Shown here: piece by piece, positions 51,950 to 60,211 of the stretch | How the letters are laid out: the number at the start of each line of letters is the position of its first letter | Numbering within the stretch: the stretch's first letter is position 1 | DNA from: Luteibaculum sp964627445 | GTDB taxonomy: Bacteria; Bacteroidota; Bacteroidia; Flavobacteriales_D; Luteibaculaceae | Assembly (NCBI GenBank): GCA_964627445.1 | Contig: CAZVJF010000002.1 | Location: 383,217-447,216, forward strand | Direction of reading: 5' to 3' | Length of the DNA stretch: 64,000 bases | The notes under the pieces: model-generated | The model's input: only the letters and a program-made list of their open reading frames with translations | The model's database searches: none | What the model was told of the DNA's origin: nothing | Program-made: the position numbers and the translations under genes

Positions 51950-52663
51950 TTAGTAATTGAGGTAAAGTCTAAAGGAAATGCCACCGGTAAAGTGGTGTAT
52001 GGTCAGCGATTTGTCGTTTTCTATGCGGTTGCGCAAGGTGTTTATAATGAGTGCCCTATTTATTTTGGTCAGGTAATACATAAAAAAGCCGACCTCCCAT
52101 GAATAATCATAACTTATGTCATCAAAGTAGGATAGCTGCACCCCCGAGACTCCAAAGAGTTGATGAAACCTTAGGTCGATATTACGGCTGTCAGCATATT
52201 GGTTTACCGTCAAATTTCGAGGGTAGGGCGTGTTAATCAGCCGATACTTTTGCCAGCGCGCTCCTATAGTTGGTCTCAAAATTAAATTCCAGCCTATTCT
52301 AAATTCTCGCCCAAAAGAAATGCCTGCTTGCGTATTGTACGATTCGAAATTTATGGAGTCGTTAAAAACTTCTGTTTCCCCCATAGCTCCTACATGAAGC
52401 CCAATAAAATACCGCTTAGAGATAAAGCCCAATTCTACATTTATATTCCTGTTGGCGCTATTCAATCCCATTATATTATCGGCTCCAATCAGTGGCTCGA
52501 AATTGGAAAAATCGGAGCTTAAAAAATCGAATTGGACACCCAGAGTTATGATGGGGTCGTGGGGAGAGGAGGAATGTAGAGAATAATTGATGCTTCCTGA
52601 TTCTGTGGAGTCGCTTTGTGAAAACCCTGTATTCCAAAAACCCATTGTAAACGCAAAAACCAA
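51950..52663 (-). CDS. Putative outer-membrane beta-barrel protein, uncertain start
   Basis: A 237-residue reading frame. The mature part consists of alternating amphipathic strands (GFISKRYFIGLHVGAMGE, INRALIINTLRNRI) ending in FRLYLNY, an aromatic C-terminus typical of outer membrane barrels. A cleavage site seems to lie after GFSQ. The only in-frame start giving a leader is TTG at 52663, and that leader lacks a basic n-region. The frame is open further upstream without any ATG, so the true start or an N-terminal lesion is undetermined. Confidence 0.55.
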   Translation of the reverse strand: MVFAFTMGFWNTGFSQSDSTESGSINYSLHSSSPHDPIITLGVQFDFLSSDFSNFEPLIGADNIMGLNSANRNINVELGFISKRYFIGLHVGAMGETEVFNDSINFESYNTQAGISFGREFRIGWNLILRPTIGARWQKYRLINTPYPRNLTVNQYADSRNIDLRFHQLFGVSGVQLSYFDDISYDYSWEVGFFMYYLTKINRALIINTLRNRIENDKSLTIHHFTGGISFRLYLNY

Positions 52664-52842
52664 TGAATAAATCGGGGCTAGGCACTTAAACGAGGTGCCG
52701 GGAACGACCAGTATAGCTTTAATAGAATCCGAAATGGGTTGGTAAATTTAAGTTCAAGATAGAACTAGTTTTGTAAAATACTAATTCTAGCAAGCTTTAC
52801 ACGATACCATCTAATTGGGAACCGCAGTGGTTTGTAATTGTC

Positions 52843-53391
52843 CTACTGTTTTAAGTCTAGGATAGCTTCCTCCCAATTATCCAAGAGCTTTTCGCCTATT
52901 TTACCAAATTGGTACCGTAAAAAGGGGTGCAACAACCAGTTTTGAAATGCGTGCCGATAGCGGAATACAAAGTGCATATTTTATTACCGAATGCTCATTA
53001 TTTAACGCTTCCATTTGCCAATGGCCTTTTAAAAAGGTGAGGGGATAGGGGTAGCTGGAGCTTGGGTGTTTACCACAAAAGCATATTCCTGAATAATCCA
53101 CAGGCCCAGACTGGAAATACTAAAGGGGTTGAAAAGAATAAGGATACTACTTCCAATAACCCACATAAAATCTTGGATGATAAACCACAGCACCTGCAAG
53201 GGATTTTGCTGAATTATTTCGTAAACCAAGGTAGCTGCAAAAAACAAGAGGGCTATTCCAATAATCCAAAAAGGCTTAGATGCGGCCACATCAAAAGAGA
53301 CGGCTACGGCTATGCTAAAGAAAAGTAGTATCCCCCAAGAAATAGAAGAAAAAATAACATTGAGGGTAAGGGCAATCTGCAGTTTGTTCAT
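52843..53391 (-). pseudogene. Decayed membrane/SRPBCC-domain protein gene
   Basis: The intact-looking first 120 codons (53391-53029) encode four membrane helices and then EYAFVVNTQAP, which belongs to an SRPBCC domain. Reading continues in a second frame (SYPYPLTFLKGHWQMEALNN) to about KYAL, and in a third frame as RHAFQNWLLHPFLRYQFGK and GEKLLDNWEEAILDLKQ up to a stop at 52843. Two frameshifts are therefore needed, and about 100 residues expected between the membrane part and EYAFVV are missing. The fragments together resemble Bacteroidota proteins that fuse a membrane region to an SRPBCC lipid/ligand-binding domain. Confidence 0.65.
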
Positions 53392-53447
53392 GGCTAAATG
53401 TTTTTAGCAAAGTTTCAGATTGCCCCGGCCTTTCTCCTTGACATTTG

Positions 53448-53870
53448 TTAAGAAACAGACTCGGCCAAGCTTTTTTGTATGTGGCTTAACGACTCTGGAG
53501 TAATGCCCAGCATAGATGCGATGTGCCGATGTGGTATGTGTAAAAACAATACGGGCGCATCCTCCAAAAGCTCACAATCTGTAATGGCCTGTATTTCCCA
53601 AATATTGGGGGGGTTCAAAAACAAAGCTAGATACCGAGGTTATAAACCGGCCTCCGCCACCTACCCAAAGGGTTACCTCAGTACCATCTACTACATTGTA
53701 CATGCGCACATAGCCCCGCACTGTAAAAGCCATTTTTCTACATCGCGCCCCCGACTGTAGAAAGTAGGCTCCTTTGCCAAGGATTACGGTGCAAAGGCCT
53801 GCTCTATTGTTGAGATAGCCTGTTTTGAGACCGTTATTTTGCTTGCAATGCTTTGTGCCAGGGTATTCAT
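53448..53870 (-). pseudogene. Decayed Crp/Fnr-family regulator gene
   Basis: From the ATG at 53870 the frame reads MNTLAQSIASKITVSKQAIS and stops after FAP. A second frame gives LGKGAYFLQSGARCRKMAF, then VRGYVRMYNVVDGTEVTLWV and SSFVFEPP, a cyclic-nucleotide-binding-like barrel. At a run of seven C (G on the plus strand) it shifts again to NIWEIQAITDCELLE and the helix-turn-helix HRHIASMLGITPESLSHIQK, ending at 53448. At about 150 codons it is also shorter than the usual 190 or so, which suggests an internal deletion. It lies 56 bp upstream of the SRPBCC pseudogene, probably its former operon partner. Confidence 0.7.
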
Positions 53871-54037
53871 AGATAAGACCGTATAGATTGGTGCTCTTAT
53901 ATTGGTAAAGTAAAAAACCCCTCCATCTTTCATCCTTGTTCTGGCAGTCCCATTTTCTAAATACTTTAGCGGCACAAGAGTAGAGTGAGGTAGGATGGTG
54001 ACCTCAAGCGCGCATCCCACCGATAAATGATGCTATT

Positions 54038-55720
54038 ATGGCTGGCTTTTTAGCAGCGCTGCGCAATGTAAGTGCCGCGCGAACCCGTAAAATATACCTG
54101 TGGTGCAGCATTGCGGTGCTGGTGGTTGGCTTGTTTTCGCATTTGGATGTTATTGGTTTGCGGGCCGAAGAACCACGCAGGGCCATGGTGGGTATGGAGG
54201 TGCTGGAATACGGCTCATGGTGGATCCCCACCATACACGGAGAAACCTATTACAACAAGCCTCCATTTTATAATTGGGTAATGGCGGGCAGCTTTTTTCT
54301 GACGCAGAGTTACAGCGAGTGGGCAGTGCGTTTGCCGGGTGTGCTATCATTTTTAGGAACAGCCCTATTGCTGTTTGCTTTTGTACGGCATTACCACAGT
54401 AGCAAGCTAGCCGTCTTAGCCGCATTAGCCTACCTTACCTCGGCCGATTTGTTGTTTTACGGCTCGGTAAATGCTGGTGAAATCGACTTGTTTTATTCCC
54501 TAATCACCTTGCTACAGGTATTGGCCATTTTTCACTGCTACCAAAAGGGGCGCTGGTGGTTGTTGTTTACCGTTTCTTATGCCTTTGCAGCTATAGGAGT
54601 GCTTACCAAAGGCTTGCCCACTGTGGCTTTCCAGGGGCTTACCTTGCTGCCGTTTTTACTGGTTAAAAAGCAAGGGAAAATGCTATTCAGTTTTCAGCAT
54701 CTTGCAGGGTTAATTGTTTTTACGGTGCTGGTTGGCGGCTATTTCTGGATATACGCCCAGCACGAAGATTTGGCGGCTTTCCTTACCAATCAATTTAAAG
54801 AGGGCTCGCAGCGCACGGCCAATGAATCGGGATGGGGTAAAATTATAGGCCAGTTGTTTCAGTTTCCCCTTCAAGTGATGCAGCTGCTGCTTCCGTGGAG
54901 TCTATTTCTTTTTCTCGCCTTGCATCGGCAGCGATTTCGCGAGGTATTCCGCAATCCCGCCTTCGGTTTTTTGGGCTTATTTCTGGTAGCCAATATTTGG
55001 TTGTATTGGATTTCGCCCGATATGCGCAACCGCTATCTTTACATGTTTTTGCCAGTCATTACCGTGCTACTCGTAGCTTTTTATGAATACACTCCCACGG
55101 AGAATAAAGCCAAAATATGGATAGTAAGGGTGTTGGTAGGGGCGAGCTGGTTGTGTCCCCTGGCCTTTTTGGTTTTCCCTTTTATTCAGGAGTTTAATCC
55201 CGACATACAAATTCCCAAAGCGGCCAGTTGGATTTTTGCGGTAGTGCTAGGGGGTATATGTTGGGTAAATACGCGAGCGAAGGTGGCCAAAATTTGGGGT
55301 GTCTTTTTAGTGCTGGCTGTGGTGCGCCTGGGCATAAACTTTTGCTGGTCGAACCACTTTCACCAACACGCAGCCGTAAGCACCTACTACCAAAATGTAG
55401 AAGATATGCTGGATATTGCGGGAGACGCCCCTATTTATCTTACCGGCCCACCTTATGTTTTTGAGCCTGATATACAGATAGCGGGAGAGGAAGTATACCG
55501 CAATCGCATAGGAACACCACCGCTAATTCCATACGCCATTCCCTACCACTTTATAAAGTGTGGTCATGCACCGATCAGCTACATGAAGATTCCGCAGGGA
55601 AATGCCTTTTTTATTGGCCCAGTTGGATATATGCCAGAGCAAGCCAAAGAGGTACACTACCGTTTTCGCGATGCGTGGCAAAACCGCGATATGATGTTTT
55701 TTAGCATAAAGCGGCCGTAA
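54038..55720 (+). CDS. ArnT-like GT39-family membrane glycosyltransferase
   Basis: A 560-residue protein with about 11 membrane helices. GLRAEEPRRAMVGMEVLEYG and YYNKPPFYNWVMAG are the first periplasmic loop of the PMT/ArnT superfamily, with the catalytic acidic residues. A periplasmic C-terminal region follows (from about 450). Members transfer sugars from polyprenyl-phosphate donors to lipid A, proteins or other lipids. The acceptor cannot be inferred. The gene stands alone, downstream of the two pseudogenes. Confidence 0.87.
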   Translation: MAGFLAALRNVSAARTRKIYLWCSIAVLVVGLFSHLDVIGLRAEEPRRAMVGMEVLEYGSWWIPTIHGETYYNKPPFYNWVMAGSFFLTQSYSEWAVRLPGVLSFLGTALLLFAFVRHYHSSKLAVLAALAYLTSADLLFYGSVNAGEIDLFYSLITLLQVLAIFHCYQKGRWWLLFTVSYAFAAIGVLTKGLPTVAFQGLTLLPFLLVKKQGKMLFSFQHLAGLIVFTVLVGGYFWIYAQHEDLAAFLTNQFKEGSQRTANESGWGKIIGQLFQFPLQVMQLLLPWSLFLFLALHRQRFREVFRNPAFGFLGLFLVANIWLYWISPDMRNRYLYMFLPVITVLLVAFYEYTPTENKAKIWIVRVLVGASWLCPLAFLVFPFIQEFNPDIQIPKAASWIFAVVLGGICWVNTRAKVAKIWGVFLVLAVVRLGINFCWSNHFHQHAAVSTYYQNVEDMLDIAGDAPIYLTGPPYVFEPDIQIAGEEVYRNRIGTPPLIPYAIPYHFIKCGHAPISYMKIPQGNAFFIGPVGYMPEQAKEVHYRFRDAWQNRDMMFFSIKRP

Positions 55721-55848
55721 GCATGGCTCACCATAACGGCTGGACTGTGCCGGAGATCTATATTTTTCCCTGTGTGCTAGTCTAGAAATTGCTTAGACCC
55801 TAACCTGTGATTATTGCTGTTTAGGACGTACCTTGGAACAAAAAAGCA

Positions 55849-57117
55849 ATGGAGGATCCGTCTAAAAAGCAAGTGGTAATTGTAGGTGCGGGATTTGCCG
55901 GTATTAATTTGGCAAAGACGCTCGATCCCGATCTGTTTGAGGTGCTTTTGATCGATAAAGTAAACCACCACCAGTTTCAACCCTTGTTCTATCAGGTGGC
56001 TACTTCGCAGTTGGAGCCTTCCACCATTTCCTTTCCTATACGCTACATTTTTCAAAACAGAAAGCACGTGCGCATTCGCATTGCAGAAATGCAAAGTGTA
56101 GATACCACGAGTCAGCAAATACACACCAATATAGGGTCTTTCGACTACCATTATTTGATCTTGGCATTAGGCTGCAAAACCAATTTTTTTGGCAACGAAA
56201 AGTTGGCGAAACACGCCCTTCCGCTAAAAAGCACCTACGAGGCCATCACCATACGCAACCATATTCTGGTGAATTTCGAAAAAATCATCAACCGCTTAGG
56301 GGCGGTGCCAGAAGCCTTAAAAACCATAGTGATTGTGGGTGCAGGTCCTACAGGGGTAGAAATGGCGGGTTCTTTAGCGGAATTGCGCAACACCATCCTA
56401 CCAAAAGATTACCACCGTATCGACTTTTCTAATCTGCGCATTATCGTAATTGAAGGAAGCCCCAATACACTGAATACCATGAGTGAAAATAGCCGAAAAC
56501 ATTCTCGCAAGTTCCTCGAAAAATTGGGCGTTGAGGTGTGGACGAATACACTCGTAAAAGATTACGATGGGAATACCTTAGTGACCCAAGACGGAAAAAC
56601 ATTGGAAACCAATACGGTAATATGGTCTGCAGGTGTTACTGCTAACACCGTAGAAGGCTTGCCGCCAGAAGTATATGTGAGAGGCGGACGCGTGCGGGTA
56701 GATAGGCAGAATAGGGTACAGGGTCTAGAGGGGGTATATGTAGTTGGCGATATGGCCTACATGGAAACGCCAAAATTTCCGGCAGGACACCCGCAATTGG
56801 CCAACGTGGCCATCAACCAAGCCTTGTTGTTGGCTAAAAATCTAAAGAAAAAAGAACAGGGTAAAACGCAACTAGATTACGATTACAAAGACTTGGGCTC
56901 CATGGCAACTATTGGAAGAAACAAGGCTGTGGTGGATTTACCCTTTTGGAAATTTCAGGGTTTTTTAGCTTGGATAGTGTGGATGTTTCTCCACTTAATG
57001 CTCATTCTAACGGTACGGAATAAACTGATCATTTTTATCAATTGGACCATTGCCTATTTCTCTAGAAATACGGCATTGCGAATTATTTTGAAAGACAGTA
57101 ATAAGACCTACGGCTAG
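55849..57117 (+). CDS. ndh: Type II NADH dehydrogenase (NDH-2)
   Basis: A 422-residue flavoprotein. The two dinucleotide-binding motifs are VVIVGAGFAGINLAKTL (FAD) and IVIVGAGPTGVEMAGSL (NADH); VYVVGDMAYMETPKFPAGHPQLA is the C-terminal FAD/quinone region, and a hydrophobic C-terminal helix (about 365-390) should attach it to the inner membrane. It oxidises NADH and reduces quinone without pumping protons. Stands alone, with TACCTTGG as a possible -7 element just upstream. Confidence 0.92.
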   Translation: MEDPSKKQVVIVGAGFAGINLAKTLDPDLFEVLLIDKVNHHQFQPLFYQVATSQLEPSTISFPIRYIFQNRKHVRIRIAEMQSVDTTSQQIHTNIGSFDYHYLILALGCKTNFFGNEKLAKHALPLKSTYEAITIRNHILVNFEKIINRLGAVPEALKTIVIVGAGPTGVEMAGSLAELRNTILPKDYHRIDFSNLRIIVIEGSPNTLNTMSENSRKHSRKFLEKLGVEVWTNTLVKDYDGNTLVTQDGKTLETNTVIWSAGVTANTVEGLPPEVYVRGGRVRVDRQNRVQGLEGVYVVGDMAYMETPKFPAGHPQLANVAINQALLLAKNLKKKEQGKTQLDYDYKDLGSMATIGRNKAVVDLPFWKFQGFLAWIVWMFLHLMLILTVRNKLIIFINWTIAYFSRNTALRIILKDSNKTYG

Positions 57118-57120
57118 TGC

Positions 57121-57492
57121 CTATGCACACCGCACAATGAAGGCTACGGTCATGGCGAGTACCGCAGGAATTCCTTGCAAGGCCAGAATGTTTCTAGAAA
57201 CCGTCATAGCGCTAAAAATAGCCGCCAGGATAATACAGCCCAAAAAGAATAAGGCCACATTGCTACTCCATTCCTCGTTGGCAATGGAAAAAGACCACAA
57301 CAACCCTGCACCTAGAAACCCATGATGCAAGCCTTGGTATGCTGCAAGATTTTTTACAGAATTAAGCTGGTGGTTGGGTAACAGGTTAAAAAGTTTCGGA
57401 CCGCCTCGTTCCCAACCAAACATTTCCAGCCACATGAAGTAAAAATGCAAAGCGGCTACCAACCCAATCAGTATGTCTTTTACTACTTCCAT
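57121..57492 (-). CDS. DUF1304 family membrane protein
   Basis: A 123-residue protein with four membrane helices. The N-terminal LIGLVAALHFYFMWLEMFGW and the middle NLAAYQGLHHGFLGAGLLW are DUF1304 hallmarks, with conserved His/Glu residues within the membrane. Function unknown. Convergent with the NDH-2 gene, 3 bp apart, and divergent from the membrane protein gene at 57787. Confidence 0.9.
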   Translation of the reverse strand: MEVVKDILIGLVAALHFYFMWLEMFGWERGGPKLFNLLPNHQLNSVKNLAAYQGLHHGFLGAGLLWSFSIANEEWSSNVALFFLGCIILAAIFSAMTVSRNILALQGIPAVLAMTVAFIVRCA

Positions 57493-57786
57493 GAGCGTTT
57501 AATTAAACGAAGGTAAAAAATAAGAAACGAGGAAAAATAGAAAATGGTTTTTTTTACTCTATTTTTTTCTGTAACCGAAAAAAATAGAAAAGTATAGTTC
57601 GGGCAAGAAAGTGTTTAACAGCCCACATACTGCCAAGATTTTACCAGTTAGCTAAAAGTATCCATACACTGCGAAAGGTGCTGTGAATGGCGTAAGTACT
57701 TCCGTTCTTCCCCTGTTTTAAGGAAACCTTGCTGTCGGAGCCTTTGTTAGAAAATTGTAACGTACTTTTGAGCAAAATTGAAGACA
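57493..57786. repeat. Non-coding spacer with a perfect AT-rich inverted repeat
   Basis: The 294-bp divergent spacer holds a perfect 12-nt inverted repeat (57558-57569 and 57577-57588; TCTATTTTTTTC / GAAAAAAATAGA, 7-nt loop). It is nearer to the DUF1304 gene than to the plus-strand promoter at 57763. It could be an operator or an extruded cruciform; it has too few G/C pairs for a classical terminator. Nothing else was recognised. Confidence 0.5.
57743..57770 (+). promoter_or_regulatory. Promoter with -33 TTTG and -7 TACTTTTG
   Basis: TTTG at 57743-57746 and TACTTTTG at 57763-57770 are 16 bp apart, close to Bacteroidota promoter spacing. The start codon ATG follows at 57787; the in-frame TTG at 57778 would leave almost no leader. 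Confidence 0.65.
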
Positions 57787-58233
57787 ATGTATAACGGGTT
57801 GGTACACGCGCACAGTGGATTGCGCTATTTAATCGTACTTGGATTTTTGTGGGTGATCTTCCAGTTTTTGTTAAGCAAGCAAAAAGGGTTTGAGGGAACC
57901 GCTAAAAAGGGCTTCCTTATAACGCTAGCATTATGCCACGTGCAGCTCATCTTGGGATTGATCTTATACTTCATTAGCCCAAAGAGCGAGGTTATTATGG
58001 AGAATTTCAGCATGGCCATGCAAAACAGCTTAACGCGTTTTTATGGGTTAGAGCACATTTTGGGAATGTTAATCGCTATCGCTTTAGTAACGATTGGGTA
58101 TTCTAGAGCTAAGCGAAATGCCGATGTGCTTGCAGCGCATAAAAATGCATTCCGCTTATATTTGGTGGCTTTCATCCTCATTTTCGTCAATATTCCATGG
58201 CCTTTTATGCGTGATTTCGGAACTTGGTTTTAA
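57787..58233 (+). CDS. Four-helix membrane protein of unknown function
   Basis: A 148-residue protein with four membrane helices. MYNGLVHAHSGLRYLIVLG at the start, LCHVQLILGLILYF in helix 2 and FYGLEHILGMLIAIALV in helix 3 place conserved His residues within or near the membrane, which suggests a haem- or quinone-related protein, similar to cytochrome b561-like folds. That function is an inference. Its promoter is clear; hflX follows 21 bp downstream. Confidence 0.8.
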   Translation: MYNGLVHAHSGLRYLIVLGFLWVIFQFLLSKQKGFEGTAKKGFLITLALCHVQLILGLILYFISPKSEVIMENFSMAMQNSLTRFYGLEHILGMLIAIALVTIGYSRAKRNADVLAAHKNAFRLYLVAFILIFVNIPWPFMRDFGTWF

Positions 58234-58244
58234 AAGAAAGAGCA

Positions 58245-58250
58245 GGGAGG
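58245..58250 (+). promoter_or_regulatory. Strong Shine-Dalgarno supporting the TTG start of hflX
   Basis: GGGAGG ends 4 nt before the TTG at 58255. Such a purine-rich site is rare among genes of this window and supports initiation at the TTG, since no ATG precedes the conserved N-terminus. Confidence 0.55.
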
Positions 58251-58254
58251 ATAT

Positions 58255-59463
58255 TTGGGGAATCAATTCAAACACTTTTCTACCGCAATAGAGCGCGAGA
58301 AAGCCGTATTGGTTGGGGTGCAATGGCAAGGCCAGAGTGACCAACAACTTAAAGAATACTTAGACGAGTTGGCTTTTTTGGCCGATACCGCAGGGGTGGA
58401 TGTGGTAAAGCGCTATTCGCAGAAGCTAGAAAAGCCAAACAACAAAACTTTTGTGGGTACCGGTAGGCTACAGGAAATTGTAGACTACGTTAAAGAACAC
58501 GAAATAGGCATCGTAATCTTCGATGACGAGCTTACACCCTCGCAATTGCGAAACCTGGAACGGGCCTTCAATATGCGGGTGCTTGATCGTACCAACCTCA
58601 TTCTCGACATATTTGCGCAACGCGCTCAAACCAGTTATGCCCGTACTCAGGTAGAGCTAGCCCAATACGAGTATTTGTTGCCCCGACTCACCCGAATGTG
58701 GACGCACTTGGAGCGTCAAAAAGGGGGTATCGGATTACGTGGACCTGGTGAAACGCAAATTGAGACCGACCGTAGGATTATGCGCGACAAGATAGCGCTG
58801 CTTAAATCCAAGCTTAAGAAAATAGACAAACAAATGGCCGTGCAACGCGGCAATCGCGGGGCATTGGTGCGTGTTGCCCTTATTGGCTATACCAATGTGG
58901 GAAAATCCACGATAATGAATGCCCTTGGAAAATCGGAAGTACTCGCAGAGAATAAACTCTTTGCCACGCTAGATACCACGGTGCGTAAGGTGGTAATAGA
59001 AAACCTACCTTTTTTGTTAAGTGATACGGTAGGATTTATTCGCAAGCTGCCCACCCAATTGGTAGAGTCTTTTAAAAGTACGCTAGATGAAGTGCGCGAA
59101 GCGGACATCCTTATTCATGTCTTGGATATTTCGCACGAGAATTTTGAGGAACATTACCAAGTGGTAAACCAAACGCTGGCCGATATTAAGGCTGCCGATA
59201 AGCCTACCTTAGTGGTTTTTAATAAAATAGACCAATACCAGTTTGTACCGGCCGAGGAGGTCGATTTTATAAGCGATGAAGCCACAAACACTCTCAGCTT
59301 GGAGGAATTTAAACAGAGCTGGATGGCCAAGTTGGCTCCTGGAAAAGCCTTGTTTATCTCGGCTACCAACAAAACGCATTGGGAGGAGCTTAAATCCACG
59401 TTGTATGCATATGTAAAGGAGATACATGCGCAACGTTTCCCCTACAATAACTTCCTATATTAA
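58255..59463 (+). CDS. hflX: Ribosome-associated GTPase HflX
   Basis: A 402-residue GTPase. The N-terminal HflX domain (1-190) includes NNKTFVGTGRLQEI and ERQKGGIGLRGPGETQIETD. The G domain has G1 GYTNVGKST, G3 DTVGFIRKLP and G4 NKID; the C-terminus ends RFPYNNFLY. It splits stalled ribosomes under stress in characterised bacteria. A TTG start is used, with a strong Shine-Dalgarno. rbfA follows after 4 bp, so a ribosome-related pair is formed. Confidence 0.95.
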   Translation: MGNQFKHFSTAIEREKAVLVGVQWQGQSDQQLKEYLDELAFLADTAGVDVVKRYSQKLEKPNNKTFVGTGRLQEIVDYVKEHEIGIVIFDDELTPSQLRNLERAFNMRVLDRTNLILDIFAQRAQTSYARTQVELAQYEYLLPRLTRMWTHLERQKGGIGLRGPGETQIETDRRIMRDKIALLKSKLKKIDKQMAVQRGNRGALVRVALIGYTNVGKSTIMNALGKSEVLAENKLFATLDTTVRKVVIENLPFLLSDTVGFIRKLPTQLVESFKSTLDEVREADILIHVLDISHENFEEHYQVVNQTLADIKAADKPTLVVFNKIDQYQFVPAEEVDFISDEATNTLSLEEFKQSWMAKLAPGKALFISATNKTHWEELKSTLYAYVKEIHAQRFPYNNFLY

Positions 59464-59467
59464 GACC

Positions 59468-59803
59468 ATGGACAGCGTAAGACAGAACAAAGTTTCGGCA
59501 TTAATAAAGCGCGAGCTCGCGCAAATTTTCATTACCGATGTAAAATCGAAGCTCGGAAGTGCCTTTATTACCGTGACCCAAGTACGGGTAAGCTCCGATT
59601 TATCCGTAGCGCGGGTGTATTTAAGCCTCTTTATAAATGGCGATAAACAAGAGTTGCTGAACCAAATAAAAGAGCTCACGGGCTTTATTCGCGGTAAGCT
59701 GGGCAATAAAGTAGGCAAGGATTTACGCAAAATACCCGAGCTGCAATTTTTCTTAGATGACTCCATTGATTACGCAGAGGAGATCGACCGTTTATTAAAG
59801 TAG
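59468..59803 (+). CDS. rbfA: 30S ribosome-binding factor A
   Basis: A 111-residue KH-fold protein. RQNKVSALIKRELAQIF, GSAFITVTQVRVSSDLSVARVYLS and LRKIPELQFFLDDSIDYAEEID are the family signatures. It helps 30S maturation, binding near the 16S 5' helix. The ATG at 59468 is chosen; a longer frame overlaps hflX. Downstream there is a toxin-antitoxin pair before the permease gene. Confidence 0.95.
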   Translation: MDSVRQNKVSALIKRELAQIFITDVKSKLGSAFITVTQVRVSSDLSVARVYLSLFINGDKQELLNQIKELTGFIRGKLGNKVGKDLRKIPELQFFLDDSIDYAEEIDRLLK

Positions 59804-59855
59804 GCCTTCTCAAGTATGGCTGGAAGCACCTCCCGTGCGCACTACAGCGTACCTA

Positions 59856-59888
59856 GTTCTATTTAATAGAACATTTTTCCTATCTTTA
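59856..59888 (+). promoter_or_regulatory. HigBA promoter with palindromic operator
   Basis: GTTCTATT-T-AATAGAAC (59856-59872) is a perfect 8-bp inverted repeat. TATCTTTA (59881-59888) differs from the -7 consensus at one base. The palindrome covers the -33 to -20 region, the expected place for autorepression by the HigA helix-turn-helix protein. Confidence 0.6.
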
Positions 59889-59904
59889 CAAAAAGTGAAG
59901 CTAC

Positions 59905-60201
59905 TTGAAGCGGGTTTTAGCTAAAAGCACCTTGCGGAAATTCTGGGAAACACATGCAGAGACCGAGCAATATCTCAAGACGTGGTACGACACCGTAATG
60001 AGTGCAACTTGGCGCAGTCCTAATGATGTTAAAAATACGTACGCTAATGCGTCTATACTTAAAAATGGGCGCGTGGTCTTTAACATCAAAGGCAATGATT
60101 ACCGCTTGGTAGCTAAAATTAATTTTGAGAAACAATGGCTGTTTGTGCGTTTTATAGGTACGCATGCAGCGTACGATACCATTGATGCAAACACCATATA
60201 G
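59905..60201 (+). CDS. higB: HigB-type mRNA interferase toxin
   Basis: A 98-residue RelE-superfamily toxin. VLAKSTLRKFWETHAETEQYL, then WRSPNDVKNTYANASIL and VVFNIKGNDYRLVAKI match HigB. It would cleave mRNA on the ribosome. The TTG at 59905 is the start that gives the conserved N-terminus, with a leader of about 12 nt. Toxin-first order and an antitoxin gene 10 bp downstream are typical for higBA. Confidence 0.9.
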   Translation: MKRVLAKSTLRKFWETHAETEQYLKTWYDTVMSATWRSPNDVKNTYANASILKNGRVVFNIKGNDYRLVAKINFEKQWLFVRFIGTHAAYDTIDANTI

Positions 60202-60211
60202 CCTTAAGATA

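Noticed and set aside
52901..53101. A separate small gene of 66 residues
   Set aside because: It is the middle-frame segment of the decayed SRPBCC-domain gene.
53479..53760. A 93-residue plus-strand reading frame
   Set aside because: It is antisense to the Crp/Fnr pseudogene, has no family features and its composition reflects the opposite strand.
53784..54020. A 78-residue minus-strand reading frame as a gene
   Set aside because: Only its last 28 codons make sense, as the N-terminus of the broken Crp/Fnr regulator; the part upstream of 53870 looks like leader DNA.
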